Shown: in pieces, positions 19,609-29,424 of the stretch
Layout of the letters: every line of letters begins with the position of its first letter
Numbering within the stretch: position 1 is the first letter of the stretch
Origin: Cerrena zonata
Lineage: Eukaryota; Basidiomycota; Agaricomycetes; Polyporales; Cerrenaceae
DNA length: 64,000 bases
Reading direction: 5' to 3'
NCBI GenBank assembly: GCA_038087015.1
Contig: JASBNA010000043.1
Span: forward strand, 186,001-250,000
The notes under the pieces: generated by a model
Databases searched by the model: none
What the model saw: only the letters and a program-made list of their open reading frames with translations
Told to the model about the DNA's origin: nothing
Translations under genes and position numbers: made by a program

Positions 19609-20676
19609 TCAGCCAGAAAGTTTATGAATTAGAGCCAAGTCTTCATCAGAGGCAAAATCCTTTTTAGATACTAAATCATGAATTTGTTTAAGCAAGCCTT
19701 CATATTTCTTGATTTTAGCATCTTGTCTACTAATATGGTTTTCATATTTAGAGACATTGTCCTGTAATTGTTGTTGAGCCTGTTTTTTACGTTGTCTACA
19801 TTTCAGGGCTGCAACACGGTTTCTTTCTAGTAATCTTTCCTTTTTCCAAGCGGCGGTTCCAGGTATTGGGCCAGCATCGGGGTTGAAAATGACTTCATTA
19901 TTGTAGATAAGCTGATGATTTGGCGGAGGCACCCCTGCAGCTCGTTGTTTCTGTTGAGCAGGTAGTGAGGGGGGTGGTTGCACTGGGATTGGTCCAGCTT
20001 CATTGGGGGCCAACTGGGAATTTGCGGCGAAATGATTGATTATTTCATTATTGAATTGTGGGGGTTGTTGAGGTTGTTGAGGTTGTCGAGGTTGAGGTTG
20101 TTGAGGTTGAGGTTGTTGAGATTGTTGTTGTTGTTGTTGCTGGTCAGGAATGAATTCGTCTAAGTCATTATTGCTGCCATCACTATCGAAAAAGGCTTCA
20201 TGATTAATGATCTGTCCAATTTGACCATTTGAAATAGATATTCTTCTTCTACGGGGGACTCCTTCTGAACTATAAGGTAACATCATGGTAGAATCGAATA
20301 TAGGAGGATTTGTAATTGGATAACTATTGACATCAAAAGGGTTATGGAATGATAAGTTTTGTTGGAATGCTTGAATAGCATTGAAATTAGTGTCTGCCGG
20401 GGGGTTATTCCCATTTCCATGCATCATCTTGTTAATAGGCGTAGGATTACTATTTGAGTTTGAATTCGATGTATTGGCAGAATTAGCATTCGATGTATTA
20501 TTATCTGAATTGTTATTTGATGTTAATGGCGTAGCCATTTGTGATTGATTAATTGGATTAGCCATTTGTGACTGATTAATAGGATTAGCGTGCAAGTGAG
20601 CATAGTCGATCAAATGATCGTCAACGCTTTTGGCCTGATACTGCGACTGAAGAAGCTGATTGGATGTATAGTTCAT
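19609..20676 (-). CDS. SKO1: ATF/CREB-type bZIP transcription factor, Sko1-like
   Basis: Probable CRE-binding repressor/activator of osmotic and cell-wall stress genes under Hog1. The 355-residue product has an Asn/Ser/Gln-rich N-terminal half, a Gln/Pro run at about 172-205 and a bZIP at about 278-335 (WKKERLLERNRVAA-x-KCRQRKK, then heptads LQDNVSKYENHI and KKYEGLLKQIHDLV). The residue at x (codon 291, coding CTG, 19804-19806) is Leu in the standard code but Ser in ATF/CREB relatives (NRxAASKCRQ), so CTG here very likely means Ser. Length is close to Candida albicans Sko1. Sko1 repression uses Tup1, encoded in this window. Confidence 0.8.
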   Translation of the reverse strand: MNYTSNQLLQSQYQAKSVDDHLIDYAHLHANPINQSQMANPINQSQMATPLTSNNNSDNNTSNANSANTSNSNSNSNPTPINKMMHGNGNNPPADTNFNAIQAFQQNLSFHNPFDVNSYPITNPPIFDSTMMLPYSSEGVPRRRRISISNGQIGQIINHEAFFDSDGSNNDLDEFIPDQQQQQQQSQQPQPQQPQPRQPQQPQQPPQFNNEIINHFAANSQLAPNEAGPIPVQPPPSLPAQQKQRAAGVPPPNHQLIYNNEVIFNPDAGPIPGTAAWKKERLLERNRVAALKCRQRKKQAQQQLQDNVSKYENHISRQDAKIKKYEGLLKQIHDLVSKKDFASDEDLALIHKLSG

Positions 20677-21100
20677 ATTGAAATCATTTAAGCTTAAAAC
20701 CCAAGCAAGAAGAGATGTTGTTGAAAAAAAAGTGATGGGTCAATTATTGAAATTATGAGACACTTCTAAGCAATAGAAAAAGGAAAGAGCCACTTCAGAG
20801 AAAAAGAAAAATCACTTTTTTTTTTTGGTGCGCATTGTTCGGAGTTAATCCTAATTGGGCATTGTTCCGCAACAGAACCCCTTATTCAAAGGTGGAGACA
20901 AATAACCTCCGTACATCACAACAACACCCATACACCAACACCCCCACATCCATACACCAGCTTGAATGCGATACATCACACTGATCAATACGATACATCA
21001 CATTGGATACAGCACATACATCATATACACCACAGATATCACATCACGTACATCACGTACAGCACGTACATCATCGCTGTAGATACCCATTGGACCGCCA
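20677..21100. other. Divergent promoter region SKO1/SPO73-like
   Basis: 424 bp holding two Rap1-like elements (20924-20936 and 20946-20958) and, from about 20970 to 21075, an irregular series of ACATCA/CACGTACA/CGATACATCA repeats. An upstream open frame (20962-21162) merely reads these repeats. Confidence 0.55.
20924..20958 (+). promoter_or_regulatory. Two Rap1-like sites upstream of the SPO73-like gene
   Basis: ACACCCATACACC (20924-20936) fits the Rap1 consensus ACACCCRYACAYM. ACATCCATACACC follows at 20946-20958, 22 bp later. They lie about 250-285 bp from SKO1 and 145-180 bp from the plus-strand gene. Confidence 0.5.
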
Positions 21101-21628
21101 ATGGCCACACTCAATGGAAAGTACTCGTTTCAAGACTCAGACCAGTTCCACCACTTGAGTAAACTACTCAAGTACAACATTGAACCAAGCCAACTAGACC
21201 ACCTATTGGAAAACTACATCGAAGAATCAGAATACCCGCCATCCAAGATCAAACAAGATGAACACGTTATTTATGACTTTGATTTTATCATCGAGAACCA
21301 GCGGGGAATGAAAGTCTTTGGCATACCGTTGTTCTCTAATAAAAGTCTTCTACCGTTCATTGATCCGTCGAATTATCAGCACATCAACGGCAAAACCATC
21401 TTGCTAAACTATAATAAGATCGAGAACTACCCATTGCCGGACTTGGCCTGGAAGTGGGGGTGGTCCAATTGGTATATTTATATGGTTCACGACGTTGACG
21501 ATCAAGGTTGGATTTATTCCAGTTTAATCTTCAACTGGAAATTTAATTGGAAAGGCAAATACTACTTCGGTAACTTCATTAGAAGAAGAATCTGGATTCG
21601 TTTAAGATATGAAGTTCATCATATATAG
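21101..21628 (+). CDS. SPO73: Dysferlin-domain protein, Spo73-like
   Basis: 175 residues whose C-terminal half matches the peroxin/dysferlin (DysF) pattern: W-x-W-x2-W at WKWGWSNWYIY, then DVDDQGWIYSSLIF, and the closing FIRRRIWIRLRY. Saccharomyces Spo73 is a small stand-alone DysF protein needed for prospore-membrane extension. The same domain in Pex30-family proteins is attached to membrane segments, which are absent here. So the domain is well supported and the SPO73 assignment moderately so. Ends 82 bp before the next plus-strand gene. Confidence 0.6.
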   Translation: MATLNGKYSFQDSDQFHHLSKLLKYNIEPSQLDHLLENYIEESEYPPSKIKQDEHVIYDFDFIIENQRGMKVFGIPLFSNKSLLPFIDPSNYQHINGKTILLNYNKIENYPLPDLAWKWGWSNWYIYMVHDVDDQGWIYSSLIFNWKFNWKGKYYFGNFIRRRIWIRLRYEVHHI

Positions 21629-21710
21629 CATCAATAAAGACTAGTTTATATTAGAATAAAAAAACAAGAAGGTAGAATTAACCGCGCTAACTATTTCTCA
21701 CAACCAAAGC

Positions 21711-22592
21711 ATGTCTTCTATTGATTTGCCTCTAGCAGTGCTGCTTATCAAGTTGAATATCACCAATAAAGATGATTCCATCGACGACACCATCCGGGGA
21801 TTGCTAATGAAGTTAGACCCTCCGTACGGATCGTTGAAACCCAAACAGCCCGATTTACTGCAAATTATATCTTACTTCAAGATCAATACTTCACCTCCAC
21901 ATCGGGTCACGGAGTTTAATGACTTGACTAAATTGTTGAAACTCTACCAGTGTTTGCTTGCTGCTGAGAATAGTTCCATCTATTTAACTTACTTAATGAA
22001 AATTAACCAAATCTTGATCAATTCAATCCAAGATTCTGATCTTTGGGATAACCATTCATTTAGATTGAAAAATATCAATACCAGGATAATTAAATGTTTA
22101 TTCAGCATATTCAATCACGAATTGAATGCTGACATCATCAATTTCAAGTTGAATTTGGTATTGGAGTTCCATAAAAAATCGCTAGCTCACTTCATGAACT
22201 CGAAGCTCATTATTGACCACGATTGGATTATCAACATTGGTAAAATCTTGTTCCAGCTAGTCAACGTCAATAAAGCACCTGTCGATCTGTTGCCCAAACT
22301 TCCTCAAAATGAATTCGTTTTGAAATATTGGAATATCTTAACCGCCCCACCATTTTCAGGATGGGGTGTCCCAAAGATTTCATTGGATGATTCTTTGAAG
22401 AATATTCCAAATGAATCCAGTTCTAAATTATTAAAGTCTTTCATCTTATTATTCAACGATTACATCGTTTTTACAAAAAAAAATAACCGTGAATCTAGTT
22501 TAATAACTTCTTTATTAATTATGATTATGTTATGCTATAAAGATGATTCGCTTATTCGATTTTATCATAGAGTTTCTACTTTAAATACTTGA
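21711..22592 (+). CDS. Unknown helical protein
   Basis: I do not recognise this 293-residue protein. It is Leu/Ile/Asn-rich with many amphipathic helical stretches (LTKLLKLYQCLLAAE, INTRIIKCLFSIFNHEL, LINLGKIL-like segments) and one loop PPFSGWGVPKISLDDS. No signal peptide or clear membrane segment. Its last 17 bases overlap the 3' end of CRD1 on the opposite strand, an antisense tail-to-tail overlap. A frameshift near its end, as in neighbouring genes, cannot be excluded, so the true C-terminus is uncertain. Confidence 0.7.
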   Translation: MSSIDLPLAVLLIKLNITNKDDSIDDTIRGLLMKLDPPYGSLKPKQPDLLQIISYFKINTSPPHRVTEFNDLTKLLKLYQCLLAAENSSIYLTYLMKINQILINSIQDSDLWDNHSFRLKNINTRIIKCLFSIFNHELNADIINFKLNLVLEFHKKSLAHFMNSKLIIDHDWIINIGKILFQLVNVNKAPVDLLPKLPQNEFVLKYWNILTAPPFSGWGVPKISLDDSLKNIPNESSSKLLKSFILLFNDYIVFTKKNNRESSLITSLLIMIMLCYKDDSLIRFYHRVSTLNT

Positions 22593-23430
22593 TTCCTCCT
22601 CCTGATATAAAATATCCTAAACCACTTAATACTGTGGTACTGGCCACAATATATTCAAAGAATTGAAAAATTAAATTTAAGTCCGCTTCACCAATTCCTA
22701 AGACCATTTCAATACCGGGTCTCATTACTAAACTTCCAACATATACCATCTGTAATCCAGTGTTTACTTTCCCCAATAAACTTGGTTGTACGCTGACTGA
22801 ACTGTTTCTAAAGTCAATAAAATTTTTAATGGTTTTAGGTTCTTTCATCGTACTATATCTTATATAAAATGCCCAAAAACTTAACAACACATCTCTACCA
22901 ATGATTAAAGTAGCCAAATAAACTGGTATTATATTACTATAACCAAGACTTAAAGTACATGTTGTCATGAGAAATTTATCAGCCATTGGATCAAGAATTG
23001 ATCCAAATGTGGATTTCAAATTGAATCTTCGGGCAATGTATCCATCAAGAAAGTCGGTTATACATGAATAAGTAAATATAGACATAGCCAAAATCGGCTC
23101 ATTCTTTATGATGAAATATCCAATCATTGGCGTTGTGGCAATCCTGGTCATGGTGAGAATATTCGGTAAGGTAAATAGTTTATTACTGACAATTTCTTTT
23201 GCAACCGCTTCTTTAAGTTCCTTTTCAATGGCGGTTTCTTCTGGTTTGGGGGTAGTACTGTACTGGCGTAAAAATGGTTTGATGGTTTTACCAGTTATAG
23301 ATGGATTTGATATTCTATTCGGTTGTAGAAACCGTGTCGAGGGGACACTTATACTATGACGAAAAACATTTGTAGACCTCAAGGATACAGACCCTCTTAT
23401 TATCCCTACTGGACTAGCCAACCTAAACAT
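22576..23430 (-). CDS. CRD1: Cardiolipin synthase (mitochondrial)
   Basis: Makes cardiolipin from CDP-diacylglycerol and phosphatidylglycerol in the inner mitochondrial membrane. The 284-residue product has an Arg/Ser-rich presequence (about 1-55), then the PNILTMTRI start of the catalytic domain, and the CDP-alcohol phosphotransferase signature at about 125-150, readable as DG-x2-AR-x8-G-x3-D-x3-D within DGYIARRFNLKSTFG and SILDPMADK. Several hydrophobic membrane segments follow. The tail SVQPSLLGKVNTGLQM is typical of eukaryotic cardiolipin synthases. Intact. Confidence 0.92.
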   Translation of the reverse strand: MFRLASPVGIIRGSVSLRSTNVFRHSISVPSTRFLQPNRISNPSITGKTIKPFLRQYSTTPKPEETAIEKELKEAVAKEIVSNKLFTLPNILTMTRIATTPMIGYFIIKNEPILAMSIFTYSCITDFLDGYIARRFNLKSTFGSILDPMADKFLMTTCTLSLGYSNIIPVYLATLIIGRDVLLSFWAFYIRYSTMKEPKTIKNFIDFRNSSVSVQPSLLGKVNTGLQMVYVGSLVMRPGIEMVLGIGEADLNLIFQFFEYIVASTTVLSGLGYFISGGGIKYLK

Positions 23431-23609
23431 GTCTGGTTCGTATTGTATTGAAACTCAAGAGATCAGACTGTTTTGAAAAATATATACTGTAGTGTGAGAA
23501 AAGTCAAAAAAAAAAAAATCAGACAAAAACAGCAGTAATGAATAATGAAAATTAAATTAAAATATTAAAGAACTAAATCTATACTTTGTAAAACTATGTA
23601 AAAACTTAT

Positions 23610-24816
23610 TTAGGGTAAACCTTGATCATTGACCAATGATTCTTCAGTATCTTGAGGACCATCACCAACCTTGGTTAAGATAATTCTTGAAACACCTTTA
23701 TAAATTTCTGGATCAGTGACTATATCAGTATTGGTGATCAATTTTGAAGAATCAATTTTATCCAACCAGTTACTTTATTGAAAAATTTATATAATAAACC
23801 TAAAACTTTTGATTCATTTTCTTCTTCGTAGTAAACCACGGCATTTGGACCAGCATCGAAGGTATAAGCAGCAATTATTTTACCTTCTTGCTCATTTAAA
23901 GCATGGATTAATTTGATAATTTTTTTAGAAGTATCATTCAAGTAGAAAATTGGAGGAGACGAATCCAAGCAAACTGAATGGAAAGAGTTTGAATCTTTCA
24001 TAGTTAAGTCACCAAATTTGGCAAAATCCTTATCTAAGATTGATTGCTTCATTTCTTCGTATCTTTTTGGAACAACTTCTTTAATTCTCCATTGGAATAA
24101 ATCAGAGGTGGCAACAGTAGTCTGCATCCCACTAGTTGAAGGAGTATCTTTTTTATCATCACTAACAACTAAAATAGCAGCCTTCATATTTGGCCAGTGG
24201 TTGATTGGGGCAACTTCAATGGCTTTTGAATCTTCACCATTATCTTTAACCCCCATATCCCAGGCAACATAACCACCAAATAATGATCTGCAAGCAGAAC
24301 CACTACCTTTTCTGGCAATCTTGGAAATTTCTGACATATCTTGAGGTAATTTATATAATTTTGATATAGCTACAACCAAAGCAGCAAAACCAGCAGCTGA
24401 TGAAGCTAAACCAGCGGCGGTTGGGAAATTATTTTCACTGACAATGTGTAACCCCCATTGACTTAATTTTGGTAAGCTAGAATCTTTTTCTTCTAATTCA
24501 ACTCTTAATTTTTTCAAATCATCTAAACATGCTTTAGTTCTTGGTGAATTGATTGATTCTTGTTTCCCATTAAGCCATAACTTGTCTTCGGTGAATGATT
24601 CACTAGTTGCAACTGAAGTCAAAGTTCTCAAGTCATTTTGAGATAATGTGACTGAAATAGAAGAATTTGTTGGTAAGTTAAGTGATTTGTCTCTTTTCCC
24701 CCAATATTTCAAGGTCTAGATATACGTTAGTAACTAAATGGCTAATGAAAATTTCAACTCAAGAGACATACAGCAATATTAACAGGTGCAGTGGTTGATG
24801 CGGTATAAACAGTCAT
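23610..24816 (-). CDS. MVD1: Mevalonate diphosphate decarboxylase, one intron and one frameshift
   Basis: Last step of the mevalonate pathway, giving isopentenyl diphosphate for sterols; essential in yeasts. Exon 1 (24772-24816) encodes MTVYTASTTAPVNIA and exon 2 starts at 24715 with TLKYWGKRD. The catalytic domain shows SSISVTLSQNDLRT, the GHMP ATP loop AAGLASSAAGFAAL and SGSACRSLFGG. At about 23764 the frame breaks (VTGW then an early stop). One extra base continues as LDKIDSSKLITNTD and ends at 23610 with a natural-looking tail (GVSRIILTKVGDGPQDTEES). For an essential gene, a sequencing deletion is the likely cause. Confidence 0.92.
24716..24771 (-). other. Spliceosomal intron in MVD1
   Basis: A 56-nt intron with donor GTATGT at 24771 and acceptor TAG ending at 24716. 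A perfect TACTAAC branch point (24726-24732 on the plus strand) lies only about 10 nt from the acceptor. Splicing joins codons A and T in phase 0, restoring the conserved NIATLKYWGKRD. Confidence 0.93.
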
Positions 24817-25325
24817 GGTGTCCATATATTCTATAGTTGCAATTGTTAAAGAGGTGTGTTATGAAATCGTTGATGATTTTTCAGTTTGGAGTTTTTTTTC
24901 TCAGATTTTTCAGTCGCGATACGAGGAATCGTCGTATAATACGTAAAACATTAAGATATTTGATAATATTATAATTACATACACATATGATGAGAAGAGG
25001 CAATTGAAGATAGAAAAAAAAAGATATAGTAAAAGAATAGAAGGGGATGAAAGTTTTTTTTAGAAAAAAATGGTTCAAAAAGACAAGAAGAAAACAACTT
25101 ATAGACAAAGTACAGGAAGTAATATTACTTCAAAAAGAGAAATAAAAGACTAAAGAAAACACATAGTTTCTTTGATAAGTTGATGATTTTCAAGATCTTT
25201 TAAATTTTTGAGAAATTTTAAATTAACAAAGGCAACAAAACGGAATAGCAAGTAAGATTAAGTATTAAACAACAAGAACAACAATTAAGGGTAGAAAGGA
25301 ATGGAAAAAACATAATGGAAAAAGA
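24817..25325. other. Intergenic region MVD1 promoter / TUP1 3' side
   Basis: About 510 bp, very A-rich on the plus strand. A 75-codon open frame on the minus strand at 24881-25108 is Phe/Leu low-complexity and unsupported. I see no repeat or RNA gene. Confidence 0.5.
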
Positions 25326-27310
25326 TTAAGCCCTAGTCCATTTCCATAATCTAGCTTTGCAATCCCCACTACCGGTTGCAAAGACACCTTCAGTACCTTC
25401 AGAATTGAAACTAACAGCAACAGAGATAACGGAGTTACGATGACCTTGTAACATTAATAAAGGATTACCAGAAGTTTGATCCCAGAAGATGACACCACGA
25501 TCTTTGGAACCGGATAAGATATATTCATTATGAGGAGTTGAGCAAACAGAAAGGACAAAATCTTTATGACCAATGTAGGTAACTTCACAAGAGGATTTTT
25601 TATTTAATGATTGATTATTTGAGGAAGAAGAATTATTTGAAGCAGATTGATTATTATCTTGTTTAGCTTCTAAATTCCATAATTTAACGGTACGATCCAA
25701 AGAACCTGAAGCAATTTGTTTACCATTGGTTGAAAAAGCAACTGAGTAAACAGAATCTTCATGACCATTACCGTTTTCATTACCAGAATCTAATCTTTCA
25801 ACCAAGAACCCAGTAGTTGAATCCCAAACTCTGACAGTTCTATCTAAAGAACCAGCAGCGATTAATTTACCATCAGGAGAAACAGCAACAGTAGTGACAC
25901 CGTCTTCAATTGATAAAGTTAAGAACATTGAGAAGATCTTAAATCCCAAATTCTAACGGTTCTATCACCAGAACCACTAACTAAACGATCACCATCGGGG
26001 AAAAAATCTAAAGAATAGATATCTTGTTCATGACCTCTTAAAATCTTAATAATTCTTTTAGTAGTTAAATCCCAAATTCTAATTAACTTATCTTCAGCAC
26101 CAGTAGCTAATAATTTACCATCAGGAGAGAAACAAACTGATCTAATGTATAAATCACCATTTGAATTAGCAGTCGAAGCACTAACACTAGTTTCTTGACC
26201 ATTAGCACCAGTTCCATTTTCACTATTGGCATTTGAACTTGAAGTATTTGCATTTGTAGCCGAATCAGAAGACTCATTATTAAGAGAATTTGAAGAATTA
26301 TCATCAATTAATTTAGCAATCAAAGCACCGGTTTTAACATTGAAGACTTGAGTAGTTTTGTTACAACCAGTAGCAATAAATTCCCCATTTTTAGAAAATC
26401 TAACACAACAAACCACGGAAGAATGATCTAACGAATGAATTAAATCAACGTCTAAATCACGTTTAAAAGCAGGGTTATATAAGACGTAATAACCTGGTTT
26501 TTGTTTTTTAAATCAGGATTTGCTTTAGAAACATCCAAGTCAGTTAAGAAAGGAGGAATATCTTTAACATGAACTGCTTTTTGTTGAGGATCAACAACAT
26601 ATTGAGATCTATCAATAACGGATAAAGCAGTTGAAGTTTCCGGGTTTAATTTTGAAGAATCATCTTGGTTAATTTCTGACTTAACTGGTTCCAATTTAGC
26701 GTTTGCAGGAGAATTAATTTTTTGTTCTGGATTCGAAGGAGATTGTTTAACAGAAATTGGTTGAGATTGAGGTTGAGAACTACTTGCTGGTTGTTGTTGT
26801 TGAGCAAGATTTGGTTGAGTTGGATATCCGTAAGGTAATCCATTTGGTTGTTGTTGCTGAACTGCTTGTTGTTGGGCATGGGCTTGGGCTTGAGCTTGCT
26901 GTTGTTGTTGTTGAGCTTGTTGAGCTTGAACTTGCCTATCTCTGTTTTCTAATTCAGTTTTCAATCTCAAAATTTCCTCTTCATAGGCTTCTTTGATTTT
27001 TCTATGAGCCATTTCCAATTCATAAACGGTTTGTCTTATTTGTTGCATTTCTGCAGTTTGTTGATTATACTTTCAAATCATAATCTTCTTTAACCTGTTT
27101 AAAATTAGATGCTTCAGTTAAAGCAAATTCAAACTCTTGTTTAACAGCTTCCAATAATTCATTCAATCTTTGTTGATGTCTTTGTTGTTGAGCCTGTTGT
27201 TGTTGTTGCACCTGCGCAGCAGCAGCAGCTTGCTGCTGTTGCTGTTGAGCTTGTTGTTGCTGTTGTTGTTGCTGAGCCACGGCTGCTGAATTGGAAGTAT
27301 ACACCGACAT
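25326..27310 (-). CDS. TUP1: Global corepressor Tup1, three frameshifts
   Basis: WD40 corepressor that works with Ssn6 to repress hyphal, glucose and stress genes. Four frames make one protein of about 660 residues. The first (27310 to about 27072) has a Gln/Ala-rich start and the tetramerisation helix ([20 protein letters not shown]). An extra base near 27073 leads to [20 protein letters not shown] and a Gln/Pro linker. A missing A near 26508-26512 leads to [20 protein letters not shown] and the first WD repeats. A missing T near 25921 leads to [15 protein letters not shown] and the remaining blades ([38 protein letters not shown]). Every junction restores known Tup1 sequence. Error is likelier than three independent mutations. 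Confidence 0.93.
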
Positions 27311-28478
27311 GATTATACTTTATTAACCACTTAGAAACTTATCAAGTCAATCCGAATAACCTTTGTTTTCTCTTTTCTTGAAAAGAGAAAAAAAAAAAAA
27401 AAAAAGGGTAGTGAAAAGGTTGAAAAAAAAGAAAAAATTATAAAAAATACTGACAAACTTGACCTAAACTCACTAAAATACGATAAAGAAGGTAATCTGA
27501 TAGTTGGGAACGATTTAATGAGCGAATCAATGGATATAGACAGAGCGTCAGATAATTTTGGCGTGTGATTGATTAAGGGGAAGGAAAAAAACAATTGGAA
27601 GAAATAGGAAACCAGGAAAAAAAAATCGAAAAAAGAGGGAGTATCGAAAAAAGAGAAGGAAGAATTTGTTGATGGAAGTAAAATACAACAAAAGACAAAA
27701 AAAAAAAATAATACAAAGCACTCAGAATACAATTCCAGCACAAGCACAGGTCCAGCAGGTCTGTCTGTCCAGCATTTGCCTACACAGCGTTTGCTTGTAT
27801 CGCACCCCCCAACCCCAGTGGTGTCTACTACCCACCGGCCGTGGCTACATGGCCTCGCTGCTTCCGTTGAAGCAGCAGGCCAATTGAAGCATCTGTAGTC
27901 GAATCAGCTGGAAAATCTAGGGAGAGCGCACCCCCTTTTTGCTCGCTGTTTATTTTCCAACGGGGAGAAACAGGGGGTGCAAAAAAAAAAACAAGTTCAA
28001 ACAAAAAAAAAATTTAAAAATTTAAAAATTTAAAAAAAAAAAAACAAAGAAACAAAAAAACAAAGAAACAAAAAAAACAAAGAAACAAAACAAGATTCCG
28101 TGCACCCGTGCACCAGAAAAAACAACACTCGGTTCTGAGCGGAGTTGTCAAGTAGCGAGATACCAGGAGAGCCAGCACCCGTTCCCCGGGACTCGGTGCG
28201 ACCGGCCCTCGTAATTGGCCGGCGAGCCGCGACCCCCCGGTTGAGGAAAAAAGCGCAAGTGCCCCGGATAAAAGCAGGACCTGGTCGGAAGGCCGGTGGC
28301 ATCTGGTCGGATATTTAGTTCAGGGGAAGCCGGTGAGGGGCGTGCGCGGAACGAAACGGGACTCACGTGACACAGCCTGAGTTATAGTGGGAGGAAAACT
28401 GAGCTCGCTCAATAGAATAAAATAGGTTGATTGGACAGGATAATAGAGGATAATAGGACAGGATCATAGGAGAACAGA
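27311..28478. other. Divergent intergenic region TUP1/COX16 with GC-rich segments
   Basis: About 1.17 kb. The TUP1-proximal half is A-rich. Two GC-rich stretches (about 27740-27960 and 28095-28375) stand out in this AT-rich genome and are separated by AAATTTAAAAATTT-type sequence and CAAAGAAACAAAA repeats. The second stretch has several CCGG/CGG elements, a Rap1-like element (28102-28114) and TCACGTGA at 28363-28370. Open frames of 72-90 codons there reflect GC content only. Confidence 0.6.
28363..28370. promoter_or_regulatory. Cbf1-type E-box TCACGTGA upstream of COX16
   Basis: Perfect palindrome about 110 bp before the COX16 ATG, in a good promoter position. Shared octamer with NSR1; a CACGTG core also precedes ATP16. 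Confidence 0.5.
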
Positions 28479-28865
28479 ATGGTATACTTGGGTAATAAGA
28501 TCTTTAGAGGTAAGAAAGAGCAGGAATTGTACGATAAGACGTTTGCGGGTAGATACCAGAAAGCGTTCAGAAAGAACCACTTTGTATTTTTTGGATTACC
28601 GTTTATGCTATCAATTGTGGCCGGATCGATCTACTTACAAAAATTCACCTCCACGAAATGGGAAGCTTACGATGAGAAATACAGACAGATCAACGAAGAA
28701 GAGATGTTGAAAATGGTGGAAAATAAAAGACAAGTTGATAAGAAGAACGATTACTATAGGTTACAGGGCCTTCTCAACGACCATTTAAGTAGCGAGGTGA
28801 AATCCAATGACGATTACGAAATAGTAAGAGTTCAAAGAAAGAAGGAGGATGAACCAGTTTGGTGA
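28479..28865 (+). CDS. COX16: Cytochrome c oxidase assembly factor Cox16
   Basis: Inner mitochondrial membrane protein required for complex IV assembly. The 128-residue product has a basic N-terminus (GNKIFRGKKEQELYDKTFAGRYQKAFRKNH), one membrane segment at about 37-54 (FVFFGLPFMLSIVAGSIYL), and a charged intermembrane-space domain with KWEAYDEKYRQI and a final VW as in Saccharomyces Cox16. Complete. The next gene starts only 75 bp downstream. Confidence 0.92.
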   Translation: MVYLGNKIFRGKKEQELYDKTFAGRYQKAFRKNHFVFFGLPFMLSIVAGSIYLQKFTSTKWEAYDEKYRQINEEEMLKMVENKRQVDKKNDYYRLQGLLNDHLSSEVKSNDDYEIVRVQRKKEDEPVW

Positions 28866-28940
28866 GTTTTTTAGGTGTATAAAGTTTTGATGCTCATCGC
28901 ATTTTTTTTTTTGTAAGTATAATACTGCTTCTTTAACAGA

Positions 28941-29414
28941 ATGGTTTCCTTTTCATGTGAAGTGTGTAATGACACTATTCAAAAGAAGAAATTAGATCAA
29001 CATAAACAACGTTGTTACGGTGCTTACTATACGTGTATTGATTGCTCGACAACGTTCCAAAATAATGATTATAAAGCTCACACCTCGTGTATGACTGAAG
29101 CAGAAAAATATGAAAAAAATTTTAGAGCCAAAGCTAGAAAGGCTCCGGTGATTGAAAAGAAACCAAAGGAAGCACCAAAAGAAGCACCAAAGGAAGCAAA
29201 GGAACCAAAGGAACCAAAGGAACCAAAGGAAGCAAAGGAAAAGAAACCAAAGGAAAAGAAACCAAAAGAAAACCTTTTACTCAATCATTTTGACGCCAAT
29301 TTATACAAGGCTATTAAGAAAATTTCTAAAAGTTCTAAAAAAGATAAAAAACAAATCATGAAAGAATTGAAATTATCTAAAAATGACAAAAATGAAATAA
29401 TAATTAGTTTATAA
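28941..29414 (+). CDS. LYAR-type C2HC zinc-finger protein (YCR087C-A family)
   Basis: 157 residues. The N-terminus has paired C2HC fingers with Cys6, Cys9, His21, Cys25 and Cys32, Cys35, His47, Cys50 (CEVCNDTI, CIDCSTTF), the LYAR pattern found in nucleolar proteins and in Saccharomyces YCR087C-A. A Lys/Pro/Glu linker of KEPKEP/KEAPKEA repeats (about 72-110) joins a small basic C-terminal helix domain (LYKAIKKISKSSKKDKKQI), also present in the yeast homologue. A nucleic-acid-binding or nucleolar role is inferred from the family. Confidence 0.82.
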   Translation: MVSFSCEVCNDTIQKKKLDQHKQRCYGAYYTCIDCSTTFQNNDYKAHTSCMTEAEKYEKNFRAKARKAPVIEKKPKEAPKEAPKEAKEPKEPKEPKEAKEKKPKEKKPKENLLLNHFDANLYKAIKKISKSSKKDKKQIMKELKLSKNDKNEIIISL

Positions 29415-29424
29415 TGTATATATA

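Noticed and set aside
28030..28366. 72- and 90-codon open frames in the GC-rich gap before COX16
   Set aside because: High GC removes stops; no domain or codon bias like local genes.
28910..28941. GTAAGT...CAG stretch just before the zinc-finger gene, possible intron
   Set aside because: Only about 27 nt between donor and acceptor, no branch point; too short for a yeast intron.
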